From NCBI GenBank assembly GCA_963781785.1, contig CAWAHD010000003.1, forward strand, positions 496,001 through 560,000: a stretch of 64,000 bases of DNA, given 5' to 3'. The position numbers were made by a program, and so were the translations under genes. Source of the stretch: CAWAHD01 sp963781785. Lineage in GTDB: Bacteria; Planctomycetota; Planctomycetia; Isosphaerales; Isosphaeraceae. Below the pieces are notes generated by a model. It did no database searches. It was not told where the DNA came from and was given only the letters and a program-made list of their open reading frames with translations. Positions 7,901 to 16,341 of the stretch are shown piece after piece. Numbering within the stretch: position 1 is the stretch's first letter; every line of letters starts with the position of its first letter.

Positions 7901-8125
7901 TTCCACGACCGTTCAATCGCGTTCGGCAAGCCCCGGCTGACCGACTTCCGCCTTGAGGAGACGACGATCCCAACGCCAGGTCCCGGGCAGGTTCTGCTGC
8001 GGGTCCAGTATCTCTCGCTCGACCCCTCCATGCGCGGCCGGATGGACGACCGCGAATCGTACGCGCCGCCGGCCCCGCTCGGCGGCAGGGTCCCGGGCAT
8101 GTCATCAGAAGGAGGCGAAACGTGA
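7901..8125 (+). pseudogene. N-terminal fragment of an NADPH-dependent MDR oxidoreductase (CurA-like)
   Basis: The frame reads SIAFGKPRLTDFRLEE, TPGPGQVLLRVQYLSLDPSMRGRM, the typical N-terminal beta domain of curcumin/prostaglandin-reductase-type medium-chain oxidoreductases, then stops at 8123-8125 after about 75 residues. The nucleotide-binding domain is absent. There is no plausible start: an AT-rich patch precedes it. The preceding 7704-7900 holds only scraps (for example YHFINLVEVRKENWSYGNG about 7791) of another unidentified gene. The stop overlaps the GTG of the next oxidoreductase. Confidence 0.65.
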
Positions 8126-9288
8126 AGCAGGCTCAGACGATTCCGCAGACGTTTCTCGGTGTCGGTTACACAAGAGACCGAGCTGGGCTGCCACTCGAAG
8201 AGGTGCGAGTTCTCGTCCCGCGGCCGGCGGCCGACCAGGTTCTGATCCGCGTCGCCGCCTCGTCGCTCAACCCGCTGGAGTACAAGCTGGCCGACCTCAA
8301 TTTCATGGGACGGACGCCCCCCGTCGTTCTCGGTCTTGACCTCGCTGGCGTGGTGGTCGCCGTGGGCCATGGTGTGAGTGGCGTAGCCGTCGGTGACGCG
8401 GTCGTCGCCATGGCCGATCTGAACGGTAATGGCGGCTGGGTCGCAATGGGCGGGAGCGGAGGCGAAGGCGGCTATGCCGTTGCACGCCAATTCCTCACCG
8501 CGAGCAAGCCGCCATCCCTGAGCTTCCGCGATGCGGCGGCGCTTCCGATGTGCTTCCTGTCCGCTTTCGCGAGTCTTTACCGGGCCGTCCAGGCCCGTGA
8601 CACGGTGTATATCCCGGGCGGTGGGGGCGGCGTCGGCCATCTCGCCGTGCAGATGGCGGCGCGTGCCCTGGGGGCCGGACTGGTCATCAGCAGCGGCAGC
8701 ACGCCGCAATCAATCGCACTGGCCCGGCAGTCCGGCGCCCATCACGTTTTCAATTATCAGCGCGACGACATCGCCGCCGAAATCGCGAAGCTGACCAGTG
8801 GCCGGGGCGTTGACCTCGTCTTCGACGCCACCTACAGCGAGCAGGGCTTTGTCGAGACGGCGAAGACCGTCCGGCGGGGCGGGAGCTGGATCGTGCTCGG
8901 CGCCGGCCCCGGCAAGACGACACGCATGGTCGAGACGCGCAGGCGAGCGACGAGTTCGTTCGCGTGCGCCACCGGTCGCCGCCGGCACCATCTCAACTCT
9001 GTTGCCGCCAAGTCGGAGAAGCGATCACGAAAGCCGCACAGAGCGGCGACAAGGTGTTGTGCACGCGGAGCGGCTGACCCGGGCAAGCTCATCGTCCGGC
9101 CGTGCAACTGGCGCCGCCAAGGCGAAGCGGGCCGGGAGCGCTTGAGGACCATTTCCACCCGTGTTCCGCTCGGCAGGTTGGGTACGCCCGATGAGGTCGC
9201 CAAGGCGGTGGTTTTTCTCGCTTCCGATGACAGCAGCTACATCACGGGGACGGAGCTGTTTATGGACGGCGGCTTTGCCCAGGTGTAG
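8122..9288 (+). CDS. Chimeric oxidoreductase: MDR zinc-type N-part joined to an SDR tail
   Basis: 388 residues. Residues 1-270 are a quinone-reductase-like MDR protein: ASSLNPLEYKLAD, VLGLDLAGVVVAVG, and the NAD(P)-binding loop YIPGGGGGVGHLAVQMAAR. The catalytic C-terminal end of that family is replaced by about 75 Arg/Ala-rich residues with no homology, then by the last 40 residues of a short-chain dehydrogenase (RVPLGRLGTPDEVAKAVVFLASDDSSYITGTE, then DGGF). An MDR gene and an SDR gene thus appear fused through a deletion with degenerate sequence between. Activity is doubtful. GTG 8122 overlaps the upstream MDR fragment's stop. Confidence 0.65.
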   Translation: MKQAQTIPQTFLGVGYTRDRAGLPLEEVRVLVPRPAADQVLIRVAASSLNPLEYKLADLNFMGRTPPVVLGLDLAGVVVAVGHGVSGVAVGDAVVAMADLNGNGGWVAMGGSGGEGGYAVARQFLTASKPPSLSFRDAAALPMCFLSAFASLYRAVQARDTVYIPGGGGGVGHLAVQMAARALGAGLVISSGSTPQSIALARQSGAHHVFNYQRDDIAAEIAKLTSGRGVDLVFDATYSEQGFVETAKTVRRGGSWIVLGAGPGKTTRMVETRRRATSSFACATGRRRHHLNSVAAKSEKRSRKPHRAATRCCARGAADPGKLIVRPCNWRRQGEAGRERLRTISTRVPLGRLGTPDEVAKAVVFLASDDSSYITGTELFMDGGFAQV

Positions 9289-9344
9289 GCCGCGGACCGC
9301 CCAGCGCACGGCATCGAGGGTTGTTCCTCTTGCGGGCTACACAC

Positions 9345-9569
9345 ATGAGTGGCGAGACTCCCGTCAATCGAGACAGGCGCCCCGAAACCTTCGCGGCCGA
9401 GCTCAATCTTGCAGCCTATCGCGTTGCCCTTCGGACCAGGACGCGGGGCACCTGGCTCGACCAGGCATTAGACCCTTGGAGGGCGCTGGCTGACACGGTC
9501 GAGAGTGGGCTGCTCGCGCGAGGCTCTCAGCACAGGAAACGCCTGCCGGCGCGGCGCAGCTCAAGATAG
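9345..9569 (+). pseudogene. Truncated hypothetical gene (5' part)
   Basis: The start reads MSGETPVNRDRRPETF, then AELNLAAYRVALR and GTWLDQALDPWRALADTVE, a plausible protein N-terminus of unknown family. At about 9505 the sequence becomes repeat R2 and the frame ends meaninglessly at 9569. The gene was apparently cut by the repeat or by recombination at it. Confidence 0.4.
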
Positions 9570-9670
9570 CCGCGGATCGTCAATCTGCTCGCTCTCAATC
9601 CAACGAGAAATGATCGGCGAACGGCAGCCTCCACGGGCCACAATGGTATGACCCGCTCGACTCCCCGCGT
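9506..9670 (+). repeat. Dispersed repeat R2, copy 3 (3' part)
   Basis: Matches 6055-6219 (GGCTGCTCGCGCGAGGC ... ACCCGCTCGACTCC). It lacks the 5' 80 bp and ends about 90 bp before an R1 copy. Confidence 0.6.
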
Positions 9671-9757
9671 GTTCGATCCGAACGGCAGCTCCAGCCCGCG
9701 TCACTGGGCCGGACACCCAGCCAGGTTGCCAACGCGTTGCACGCCCAGTCGCGCGGC

Positions 9758-10010
9758 GAGAGGAACGACAGGCATCTGAGGGGTCGCTGGCACTCGGCGA
9801 ATGGACAGGAAGGCCGGGCATCGCAAGGTTCGGCGCCACTCGCCGAATGAATCAGATCAACCGTCGTAACCTTTGCGTCGCAGGATGGTTTGGATTGCTG
9901 CGTGAATCCCACTTTCAGCCAATGACGCCCTGGCGGCGAGGCAGAGCGGGTGCGCGCGGATTTGGTAGCGTGGTGGAATGGACGTGGTGCCGCGTTGCCT
10001 GTCCTTCGTT
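9758..10010 (+). repeat. Dispersed repeat R1, copy 4
   Basis: Left end GAGAGGAACGACAGGCA (9758-9774), right end TGCCTGTCCTTCGTT (9996-10010). The 5' unit is duplicated. It is followed by about 200 bp without a recognisable gene on the plus strand. Confidence 0.75.
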
Positions 10011-10214
10011 TTTTAAGGCGACAATTGAGTCTTCGAGACCGCCAGCACTCCGAGAACAAAGACCTGCACGGCCCCGCGCCCACGCGAAAGCGCCGCCACC
10101 GCCTCTGCGCTCTCGCGCTCCCGCGGAGCGACTCCCCATTTGATCTGAGCGTAACGGCGATAACGGACCTAAACAACGTCCGAAGCGGGATTGGCGAATA
10201 TGATCGAAAGCCCG

Positions 10215-11247
10215 CTATCCGTTGACCTTTCGCTCGATGGCGCAGCACGTTGAGCACGTGCTCGAACGTCGGTGGCTCACCGAAGATCATTTCCCGCATC
10301 TTGCGGTAGTCCTGGTCCAGCTCGGGAAGGCGGACATCCGGCGGGACGAGCCGGAGTGTGCCGGGTTTCGCTTCGGCGTAACGCGCCCAGGCCGCCGGGA
10401 AGAACACTTCCTTGTGCCCAGCAACCCTCAGCAGCAACTCGGTGTCCTCGACCGCGGACTTGCCCAACTCGTGTTCATATAGCCGCACCACATCGTAATA
10501 ATGCCGAGACTGCCGGTCGCGGAACTTCTTTTCCGCTGGAGCGTGGTACCACATGTGGAGAAGCGTCGCCTTTTCCCAGAATGTCCGTTCGGCGGCCAGG
10601 ACACGGACCTTACATTCGATTTCCTTGAAGACACTGGGGAATGCTTCGGCCGCATAGGATGTAACGCCCGCTTCGACGACTGGCCAATGGTCAGTTCGGG
10701 CCCCGAGCTCCAGCCTCACGACTGGCCGAATATAGGCCGGCTCGTCGACGGCGCCGGAGCGGTTCTCCGCCGGGTAGCGAAACAGCAGCGTTTGACCAGC
10801 CGGGTGATCTTCGTCCAGTTCCAGCCCCCACGTCGCCGAGGGCGGCTGACCCAAGGCGTTGCCGAAAGCGCCCAAGAGTTGGGGCAACAACTGCTCTCGA
10901 ATGGCACGTTGGCACGTTTCGGTCAGTGCTTCGAGCCCCTGCTTCCGTCGCTTGCCCGTGGTCGCGTTGAGCGGATCGCTCGCGCCGCCGAATCCCAGTC
11001 CCGCACGGTCAAACGACAGGTCGACGTCTTCCGAAAACCGCTCGATGACCCCGAACACCTTGGAAAGCGACGTGCCGCCCTTGAAGAGCAATCCCGCAGG
11101 CGGGTCAAGCAGGGTGAAAATCCGTTTGAGCGTCCAGCAAACCCAGAAGTCCTTTTCGATGATTGCAGCGGTCAGCGCACATCGGCGCGCGGTTGCTACG
11201 AACAGGTCGGTGCGGTCAGCGATGGGTAGACGGGCGACATCATCCAG
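10215..11247 (-). CDS. AbiEii/AbiGii-type nucleotidyltransferase toxin (type IV TA)
   Basis: About 343 residues. The N-terminus reads DDVARLPIADRTDLF, IIEKDFWVCWTLKRI, LLFKGGTSLSKVFGVIERFSEDVDLSF: the KGGTSLSK...SEDVDLSF pattern is the GS/DxD active site of AbiEii toxins, which modify tRNA acceptor ends. The only family-like start is CTG at 11247 (MDDVARLP), overlapping the antitoxin stop by 8 bp; no ATG, GTG or TTG exists in frame before 11091. Near the C-terminus a one-base frameshift (about 10235) separates VLNVLR from AIERKVNG-stop (10215); unshifted, the frame runs on into repeat R1 to 9595. Confidence 0.8.
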
Positions 11248-11866
11248 GACTCACCAACTCCTTCTTGTCCTGAGCGACCGCGCGGACGACGTTCGCGATC
11301 CAGCCCGTTGTGTACCGCGCATCACGGAGAAGATCCTGCCGCTGGACCGCTGACAGCGCGCGCCGCAGTCGTGCGATTACCTGTTCGTCGACGGCCGACT
11401 GGCCGAGATACCGCAGCGCCTGGAATACCATCACACTCGTCCGGCTCGCCGCCGACAGCTCTTTCGGGGCTGCATGTCGAATCTGGAACACCACGTCGCC
11501 GATCCGCACCTGGCGGGTCCGCCCGTCCGTCAAGTACACCGGCTTGGCCGGTACCTGGTTCGATAGCCCCAGCCGGTTGGCCGCGACCGCACCGGAGGGT
11601 AGCACCCGGCTGCCTGTCTGCCTGCCCAGCGCTTCGGCGATCTCGTCGGGGTCGGGGCCAATCGGGATGCCCAGCCGCTCATTCACGCGGGGATAGTGAT
11701 AGAGACCTCGCCCGAGCCGCTCGATCTCGCCGCTCCTGACCAGGCGGGAGAGCGACTGGTCGGCGGCATCGCGGCTGCCCAGATCGAGAAAGTCCTTCGG
11801 CGTGAAGACCTTTCCACGGTCGTGCCCGCGAATCCGGTCCAGAATGTCGTCCTGTATGGTGCTCAT
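11240..11866 (-). CDS. AbiEi-like antitoxin (DUF6088 type)
   Basis: 208 residues. The N-terminal winged helix (TPKDFLDLGSRDAADQSLSRLVRSGEIERLGRGLYHYP) is typical of AbiEi-family antitoxins and autorepressors. The second half (RVLPSGAVAANRLGLSNQVPAKPVYLTDG, RTSVMVFQALRYL) is the C-terminal antitoxin domain. ATG 11866 was chosen over an upstream ATG because GGAGAGGAGGG stands directly before it. It lies upstream of and overlaps the AbiEii toxin gene, the usual order, and probably represses their shared promoter. Such systems act as addiction modules or abort phage infection. Confidence 0.8.
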   Translation of the reverse strand: MSTIQDDILDRIRGHDRGKVFTPKDFLDLGSRDAADQSLSRLVRSGEIERLGRGLYHYPRVNERLGIPIGPDPDEIAEALGRQTGSRVLPSGAVAANRLGLSNQVPAKPVYLTDGRTRQVRIGDVVFQIRHAAPKELSAASRTSVMVFQALRYLGQSAVDEQVIARLRRALSAVQRQDLLRDARYTTGWIANVVRAVAQDKKELVSPG

Positions 11867-12119
11867 CGGCCCTCCTCTCCTGTCAGAAAAGTGTAGACGA
11901 ATGGCTGACGAAAGGCAAGCGAAGAGTTTGCCGGCTCCGCCGTTTACTGCCATGCGGACCGCTTGGCCGTAGCGGCTTCGCCGGGATGTGTCAGTTACGC
12001 GACTTAGAATTGGACATGAGCGCTCGTGTTCGCACCCGATGGACGAAGGAGGTCACCACCATGGGCGTGCTCTCGGGTCTCATGCCGCCGATAGCCGTGC
12101 TTGAGAGACATCTCGAAAA

Positions 12120-12388
12120 GAGACGAAGGACAGGTATCGCAGGAGACGAACGACAGGCGTCGCAGGGGTCGGCGCCACTCGGTGAATGGACAGGAAGGCC
12201 AGGCATCGAGGGGTCGGCGCCACCCGGCGAATGAATCAGATCGACCGCAGTAGCCTTTGTGTATCAAGATGGTTTGGATTGCTGCGTTACTCCCACATTC
12301 GGCCAATGGCGCCTTGGTGGCGAGGGGGAGCAGGTGCGCGCGTGTTTGCTAACATGGCGGGATGGATGTGCTGCCTGTCCTTCGTCTC
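12120..12388 (+). repeat. Dispersed repeat R1, copy 5
   Basis: About 269 bp. Left end GAGACGAAGGACAGGTA (12120-12136), right end TGCCTGTCCTTCGTCTC (12372-12388). Three versions of the 5' unit are present. Between 11867 and 12589 nothing else is recognised. Confidence 0.75.
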
Positions 12389-12589
12389 GCAAGGTTGAGC
12401 GGTCGAGCTGCGAGCCGCGCAACAAATGCTTATTCAGTTTGCGCGGCTGAAATCGTCCTAACCCATTCGGACATTTGGAAGTTCGCTGATTGACAGGCCG
12501 ACTTTGGCCCGTCATCATCAATCCGTTTTCTTGAGAGAATCACATGTTCGGGCCTCGGCCACGGTGAGCAGCGCATCGAGGAGTTCACG

Positions 12590-12805
12590 ATGGAATGGAC
12601 TACGAGAGTCACCCCCGCTGTCGCCGGTATTGTTGTCGCCAGCGTGGCGCTCGTCTGGGCTGTACAGTGGGGTCGTGTGCGACGAGCGCAGGCCGATGCA
12701 CGGATCAAACAGGATATGCTCACTCGGGGGCTGTCCGTCGAGGAGATCGAACCCCTGCTGAGGCCGCCTCCTGGCCCGGCGGCTGAGTTCTTTGGTTCGG
12801 CATGA
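12590..12805 (+). CDS. Small single-pass membrane protein
   Basis: 71 residues. One transmembrane helix (about 8-26, VTPAVAGIVVASVALVWAV) is followed by a charged cytoplasmic tail with RIKQDMLTRGLSVEEIEPLL, reminiscent of the short-C-terminal-domain helix found in bacterial membrane proteins (SHOCT-like). The ATG at 12590 follows GAGGAG. It is 46 bp upstream of the GNAT gene and may be co-transcribed. Function unknown; small membrane proteins of this pattern are frequent in planctomycetes. Confidence 0.6.
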   Translation: MEWTTRVTPAVAGIVVASVALVWAVQWGRVRRAQADARIKQDMLTRGLSVEEIEPLLRPPPGPAAEFFGSA

Positions 12806-12851
12806 GAACCACAATTCACGGTAATCATCGAGCTAATCCCTGAAAGAGCTT

Positions 12852-13709
12852 ATGAATCTTACACTTCGCTGCGGCAAGCCGGAGGACGCGAAGGTGTGTG
12901 GCGCGATCTGCTACGAGGCGTTCAAGACGATCGCGGAAGCACATCATTTCACGCCGGACTTCCCGTCGGCTGACGTGCCGGTCGAACTGCTGACTTGGAT
13001 GTTGGGTCACGCCGGTTTCTACGGCGTCGTGGCCGAACTTGACGGCAAGGTCGTCGGCAGCAACTTCCTCGACGAGCGTAACTGCATCGCCGGTGTCGGG
13101 CCGATTACCGTCGATCCCAGCGTCCAGCACAAAACGATCGGGCGACAATTGATGGAGGACGTCCATCATCGCGCCGCGCAGAAGAATCTCCCTGGTGTGC
13201 GCCTGATACAGGCGGGCTATCACATGCGTTCGCTCTCCTTGTATACCAAGCTCGGTTACGACGTCCGCGAACCACTCGCCTGCCTCCAAGGCCCGGCCAT
13301 CAACGACGTGGTGACCGGGTATAGCGTCCGACCGGCCACCCCAGACGACCTCGAGGCCTGCAACCGCGTCTGCCGGCAAGTCCATGGCCATGATCGCGGA
13401 GGGGAACTGCTTGACGCGGTCCGGCTAGGCGCGGCCAGCGTCGTCGAGCACGACGGGCGTATTACCGGCTACGCCACAACCCTCGGTTTCTTTGGACATG
13501 CCGTTGGCGAGAGCAACAGCGAACTCCAAGCCCTCATCGGCGCGGCCCAAACATTTGCCGGCCCCGGCTTCCTCTTGCCGATTCGTAACACAGAATTGTT
13601 CCGCTGGTGCTTGCAGCGCGGTTTGCGCGTCACGCAGCCCATGACTCTCATGAGCCTCGGCCAGTACAACGAACCCGCGGGAGCATTTTTGCCATCGGTC
13701 GTATATTGA
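12852..13709 (+). CDS. GNAT N-acetyltransferase, two tandem domains
   Basis: 285 residues. Domain 1 (about 1-145): GVVAELDGKVVGSNFLDE, then VDPSVQHKTIGRQLMEDV, the Q/R-x-x-G-x-G/A acetyl-CoA loop region, and MRSLSLYTKLGYDVREP. Domain 2 (about 155-275) begins YSVRPATPDDLEACNRVC and ends with ELFRWCLQRGLRVTQPMTLM, a more degenerate copy. Fused double GNATs are common and transfer acetyl groups from acetyl-CoA to small amines or peptides; the substrate cannot be told. Cytosolic and intact, preceded by GAAAGAGC at normal spacing. Confidence 0.8.
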   Translation: MNLTLRCGKPEDAKVCGAICYEAFKTIAEAHHFTPDFPSADVPVELLTWMLGHAGFYGVVAELDGKVVGSNFLDERNCIAGVGPITVDPSVQHKTIGRQLMEDVHHRAAQKNLPGVRLIQAGYHMRSLSLYTKLGYDVREPLACLQGPAINDVVTGYSVRPATPDDLEACNRVCRQVHGHDRGGELLDAVRLGAASVVEHDGRITGYATTLGFFGHAVGESNSELQALIGAAQTFAGPGFLLPIRNTELFRWCLQRGLRVTQPMTLMSLGQYNEPAGAFLPSVVY

Positions 13710-13815
13710 AGGGAAATTGGTGAAATTCGACCAACCGTTCGATGATCGGAACGCGGGCTTGCGCCCGCGTCGGCTTTCCGCCATCGCCCCAAGACACCTG
13801 CGTCATCTGACTAAA

Positions 13816-13853
13816 GACGTGGATGTGGTGCCGCGTTGCCTGTCTTTCGTCTT
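13816..13853 (+). repeat. Repeat R1, 3' end only
   Basis: Contains CCGCGTTGCCTGTCTTTCGTC, matching the right end of R1 copies. The rest of the element is missing. Confidence 0.5.
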
Positions 13854-13938
13854 CCCAAACGAGACCTACGCCATTGCGGACTGCGGGTGCCGCCGGAAGT
13901 GATCGTCGGGGCTACCCGGCCAGGAACCCGGCAGGCGC

Positions 13939-14211
13939 ATGCTGCATTTCGCTGAGGCGAGGTGTCGCGACCGCCAGATTCACGTTAGAGAGCACGAGAT
14001 CTTGCCAAACTTTCGGCCGGGAAGTCGTCTCACAACGCAGCAATGCGCCTTCATCGAAGGGTTCGGTCTCAAGGTTGAGAAAGCCGATGGTGATCCGAGC
14101 CTGCCCCAGAAACTGCGGGAACATCACTGGGAGATCCGCCCTGGTGATAGGATGACTCGCCATCAGTTTAAAACGGCCCTGAAGAAGCTCGAAGCTGTGG
14201 TGAAGGAGTAA
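13939..14211 (+). CDS. Hypothetical protein (90 aa)
   Basis: Reads MLHFAEARCRDRQIHV..., with a more protein-like second half: LTTQQCAFIEGFGLKVEKADG, PQKLREHHWEIRPGDRMTRHQFKTALKKLEAVVKE. The latter forms a plausible basic helix-turn-helix-sized end, but I do not recognise a family. The next gene starts 5 bp after its stop, and a further small frame follows with overlapping stop/start, so three small genes seem to form one transcript. The start is uncertain. Confidence 0.45.
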   Translation: MLHFAEARCRDRQIHVREHEILPNFRPGSRLTTQQCAFIEGFGLKVEKADGDPSLPQKLREHHWEIRPGDRMTRHQFKTALKKLEAVVKE

Positions 14212-14216
14212 TCGCC

Positions 14217-14531
14217 GTGCCCGGTAAAAACCTCGACGAGCTAAAGCTCCTGCTGGAACAAAGGGGCCTCTCTGCGTCTCTGCGGGGCCAGGGTCGAGCC
14301 GCTTTTCTGTTCGTCGAGTGCGAAGGAAAGGCGGTTGAGATTTCCGACCACGAAGGGCGGTGGTGGGTCGAGTTCTGGGATTCGAGCGATGACGAGGATG
14401 CAGCCCCCGTGAAAGACAGCTTCTTCGCCACGCCGGATCAGGCGGTGGATGCCGCCGCTGGCTGGCTCTCGCCTCGCAACGGCCCAGGCGATGTGATCGC
14501 ACACGGTCCGACGTCCATCAAGGTTGACTGA
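14217..14531 (+). CDS. Hypothetical protein (104 aa)
   Basis: GTG start with GAAGGAG about 10 bp upstream (inside the previous gene's end). The sequence alternates short strands and acidic loops (RAAFLFVECEGKAVEISDHEGRW, WVEFWDSSDDEDAAPV, KDSFFATPDQAVDAAAGWL), suggesting a small alpha/beta protein. It carries aromatic residues and no Cys. The family is not recognised. Its TGA overlaps the ATG of the following 43-residue frame (TGATG), a sign of translational coupling. Confidence 0.6.
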   Translation: MPGKNLDELKLLLEQRGLSASLRGQGRAAFLFVECEGKAVEISDHEGRWWVEFWDSSDDEDAAPVKDSFFATPDQAVDAAAGWLSPRNGPGDVIAHGPTSIKVD

Positions 14532-14662
14532 TGGACGATCTTATTCCCGGCGTGGGTCCTCAGCATGTCAGCCCGAAAGCGATCTCAGAATCGCCCTGCT
14601 TCCACGACATCACCGTCGAAGTCATCGAGGAGATTCCCGGAGGAGTTGATCGAGGAAAATGA
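14531..14662 (+). CDS. Small hypothetical protein (43 aa), coupled to the previous gene
   Basis: ATG 14531 shares its A with the preceding stop. The product starts MDDLIPGVGPQHVSPKA and ends EEIPGGVDRGK, acidic overall. It is too short to classify. The overlapping start is the main support. It may instead be the beginning of a longer gene interrupted before the one at 14693. Confidence 0.4.
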   Translation: MDDLIPGVGPQHVSPKAISESPCFHDITVEVIEEIPGGVDRGK

Positions 14663-14692
14663 AGCACTCCGCCAGGTAAACAAGCGCCCCGT

Positions 14693-15535
14693 TTGTGGTT
14701 GCACCACCCGCGTAGCAAAGGAACGAACGGCGTGCCACCGGAAAAAACGACCGAGAACTCCACTGGCTCAGGATACTGGCGACATAGGTCGGCGAGTTCC
14801 GTGGATTGCGAGGAATCCAAGCTTCGTGCAGTCGCGTGGGACCAAATTCAGCCTTGGTGCAATTTTGTCGTCCTGCGGCCTCGGCACCTGCCGCCAGGCG
14901 TATCAGTCGAGAATCTCACCCTTCGTCCGGAAGCGCCTCCCGGTCGCACCAGCGAGTTGGCGGGCCGGCCGGACTGGCACGACCACAACCGGTGTTCGTT
15001 CCGCTTTGAGATCGTCGGCAGAGGTCGGCGCCTGCGCGTGAAGCAGTTCCTGTATGACTGGGCACCCCCGGCATTCGACCATCCTTGCCTGTGGAAGAGC
15101 CACAACGAGCCGTTCGAGGTAGGTAAAAACATCGGCTGGCTCGGCACGGACTATCGCAAGGCCCATGCGGCGGCCGTAAGCATCGACCGCACCACGATCG
15201 AGCTTTCCACCGAGGTTGACTACGTGTACGAGGCGGACGAGCCTCCGGGACGATACCTGCGGCTGTTGGTTTCTCCGTCGAATCAGGCAGGCGGTGTTGC
15301 GTATCCGCCGCGGCTGGATCTTCAGCCTTGTTCGACAGGGGTCCTCAGCATCCACGGTCAGGACGTTCACCACGCATTCTTGACAGAGCGATATGGCCCC
15401 CACGAAGCGGTCTGGCAGGCCAATGGACACAATTTCATGCTGTTGACCAAGCCGAGCACGGATACCGACGGCATTTGGTTCAGCGGACTTCTCGAACAAC
15501 TGCTGGCGACCGATTCATCTTCGCATCGGGAATGA
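14693..15535 (+). CDS. Hypothetical protein
   Basis: Up to 280 residues; a GTG at 14732 is an alternative start. The first 50 or so residues are low in sense, but from about 50 onward the protein looks real: IQPWCNFVVLRPRHLPPG, DHNRCSFRFEIVGRGRRLRV, QFLYDWAPPAFDHPCLWK, EVGKNIGWLGTDYRKAHAA, then a domain ending NGHNFMLLTKPSTD. The latter half (GRYLRLLVSPSNQAGG, LEQLL) suggests a beta-rich fold. No family is recognised, nor a signal peptide. It could be the last gene of the small operon starting at 13939. Confidence 0.55.
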   Translation: MWLHHPRSKGTNGVPPEKTTENSTGSGYWRHRSASSVDCEESKLRAVAWDQIQPWCNFVVLRPRHLPPGVSVENLTLRPEAPPGRTSELAGRPDWHDHNRCSFRFEIVGRGRRLRVKQFLYDWAPPAFDHPCLWKSHNEPFEVGKNIGWLGTDYRKAHAAAVSIDRTTIELSTEVDYVYEADEPPGRYLRLLVSPSNQAGGVAYPPRLDLQPCSTGVLSIHGQDVHHAFLTERYGPHEAVWQANGHNFMLLTKPSTDTDGIWFSGLLEQLLATDSSSHRE

Positions 15536-15566
15536 TCTCAACGACCGTGAGGAGTCCGTTGGGACT

Positions 15567-15704
15567 GCGCAGCAAGATGGTTTGGATTGCTGCGTGAATC
15601 CCACATTCAGCCAATGGTGCCCTGGCGGCGAGGCAGAGCGGGTGCGCGCGGGTTTGGTAAGGTGGCGGGATGGATGTGCTGCCGCGTTGCCTGTCCTTCG
15701 TCTC
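15567..15704 (+). repeat. Repeat R1, 3' two-thirds
   Basis: Begins within the R1 interior (GCGCAGCAAGATGGTTTGG) and ends with the perfect right inverted repeat TGCCTGTCCTTCGTCTC (15688-15704). The 5' third and left inverted repeat are absent. Confidence 0.7.
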
Positions 15705-15757
15705 GCGTCCGGGCTCCAAGCCACGGCGTGGAGAACACAGAACTCAGGGCCTGCTCC

Positions 15758-15912
15758 TCAGGGTTTGGCCGGACGGTTGGGACGGATGATGCGGATGAAC
15801 TGGTTCACCAGGTTCGGAGCGGCCGTAAGGGCGTCGTGAATGCGCTGCGCTAGACCCGCGTGGTCCCGTGGGTCCTGGGTACAGGAAATTCCTCATCCGC
15901 ATAGAGCCTGGC
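15758..15912 (-). pseudogene. DUF5615-type PIN-like toxin with internal deletion
   Basis: Reading leftward it starts MARLYADEEF, identical in plan to the toxin at 21103, then jumps to CTQDPRDHAGLAQRIHDAL and ends APNLVNQFIRIIRP...stop at 15758. The middle of the protein is deleted and the two parts are out of frame. It follows an intact DUF433 antitoxin, so this module keeps the antitoxin and has lost the toxin. Confidence 0.65.
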
Positions 15913-15921
15913 CATCAGTGG

Positions 15922-16176
15922 TTAGTCCGCCTCGTTGTCGCGAATGTCCTCATCGATCTCGGCGGGATGCTCTCGGTAGTAATCCCAGGCTGCCTGGAGG
16001 TCCGCGGGCGTGAGCCCCACGATGTTCTCCAGGATCTGCTCGTCCGCCGCACGCAGCCGACGGGAATTCACCACTCCCCAAACCGTGATCCGCGTGTTGC
16101 GAATGCAGGCCCGTCCGCCGCACACGCCTGGCGTCTTCTGAACCCAGCTCTGGTTCTTGGTTGCGTCTGTGGCCAT
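15922..16176 (-). CDS. DUF433 antitoxin, copy 1
   Basis: 84 residues: MATDATKNQSWVQKTPGVCGGRACIRNTRITVW, then a helical part ENIVGLTPADLQAAWDYYREHPAEIDEDI. DUF433 proteins are VapB-like antitoxins with an N-terminal DNA-binding part and a helical toxin-neutralising end, normally paired with DUF5615 (Mut7-C/PIN-like) ribonuclease toxins. ATG 16176 has AAGGAG upstream. The paired toxin (15758-15912) is deleted, leaving an orphan antitoxin. It is nearly identical to the copy at 21110, indicating a recent duplication. Confidence 0.8.
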   Translation of the reverse strand: MATDATKNQSWVQKTPGVCGGRACIRNTRITVWGVVNSRRLRAADEQILENIVGLTPADLQAAWDYYREHPAEIDEDIRDNEAD

Positions 16177-16251
16177 GATCCGCAGCTCCTTCGAGAGCAT
16201 TTTACCAAGGAGATGGGCTACTCGCACGAGCTCGTCCTTGGTCGTTCGTGC

Positions 16252-16341
16252 ATCACGCGAGCGCGATCAACCTTCCGCGCGAAAGGACGATACGTCCGAA
16301 CCAGGGACAGAGCCCTTGCCAGTCGAAGGACCGGTATTCCG
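16252..16341 (+). repeat. Duplicated segment matching 21899-21965
   Basis: GCGATCAACCTTCCGCGCGA through the GGTATTCCG region is shared, with small indels, with the 5' flank of the gene at 21940. Here it follows DUF433 copy 1 directly; in copy 2 some 450 bp intervene. Confidence 0.6.

Noticed and set aside
428..12388. CRISPR array or tandem repeat locus
   Set aside because: Copies are about 3 kb apart with genes between, have inverted ends and variable length, and there are no regular spacers or cas genes.
13912..14502. Minus-strand frame of 196 codons
   Set aside because: It is antisense to two better supported small genes with ribosome-binding sites and coupled starts, and it is rich in Arg/Pro/Ser as expected of an antisense shadow.
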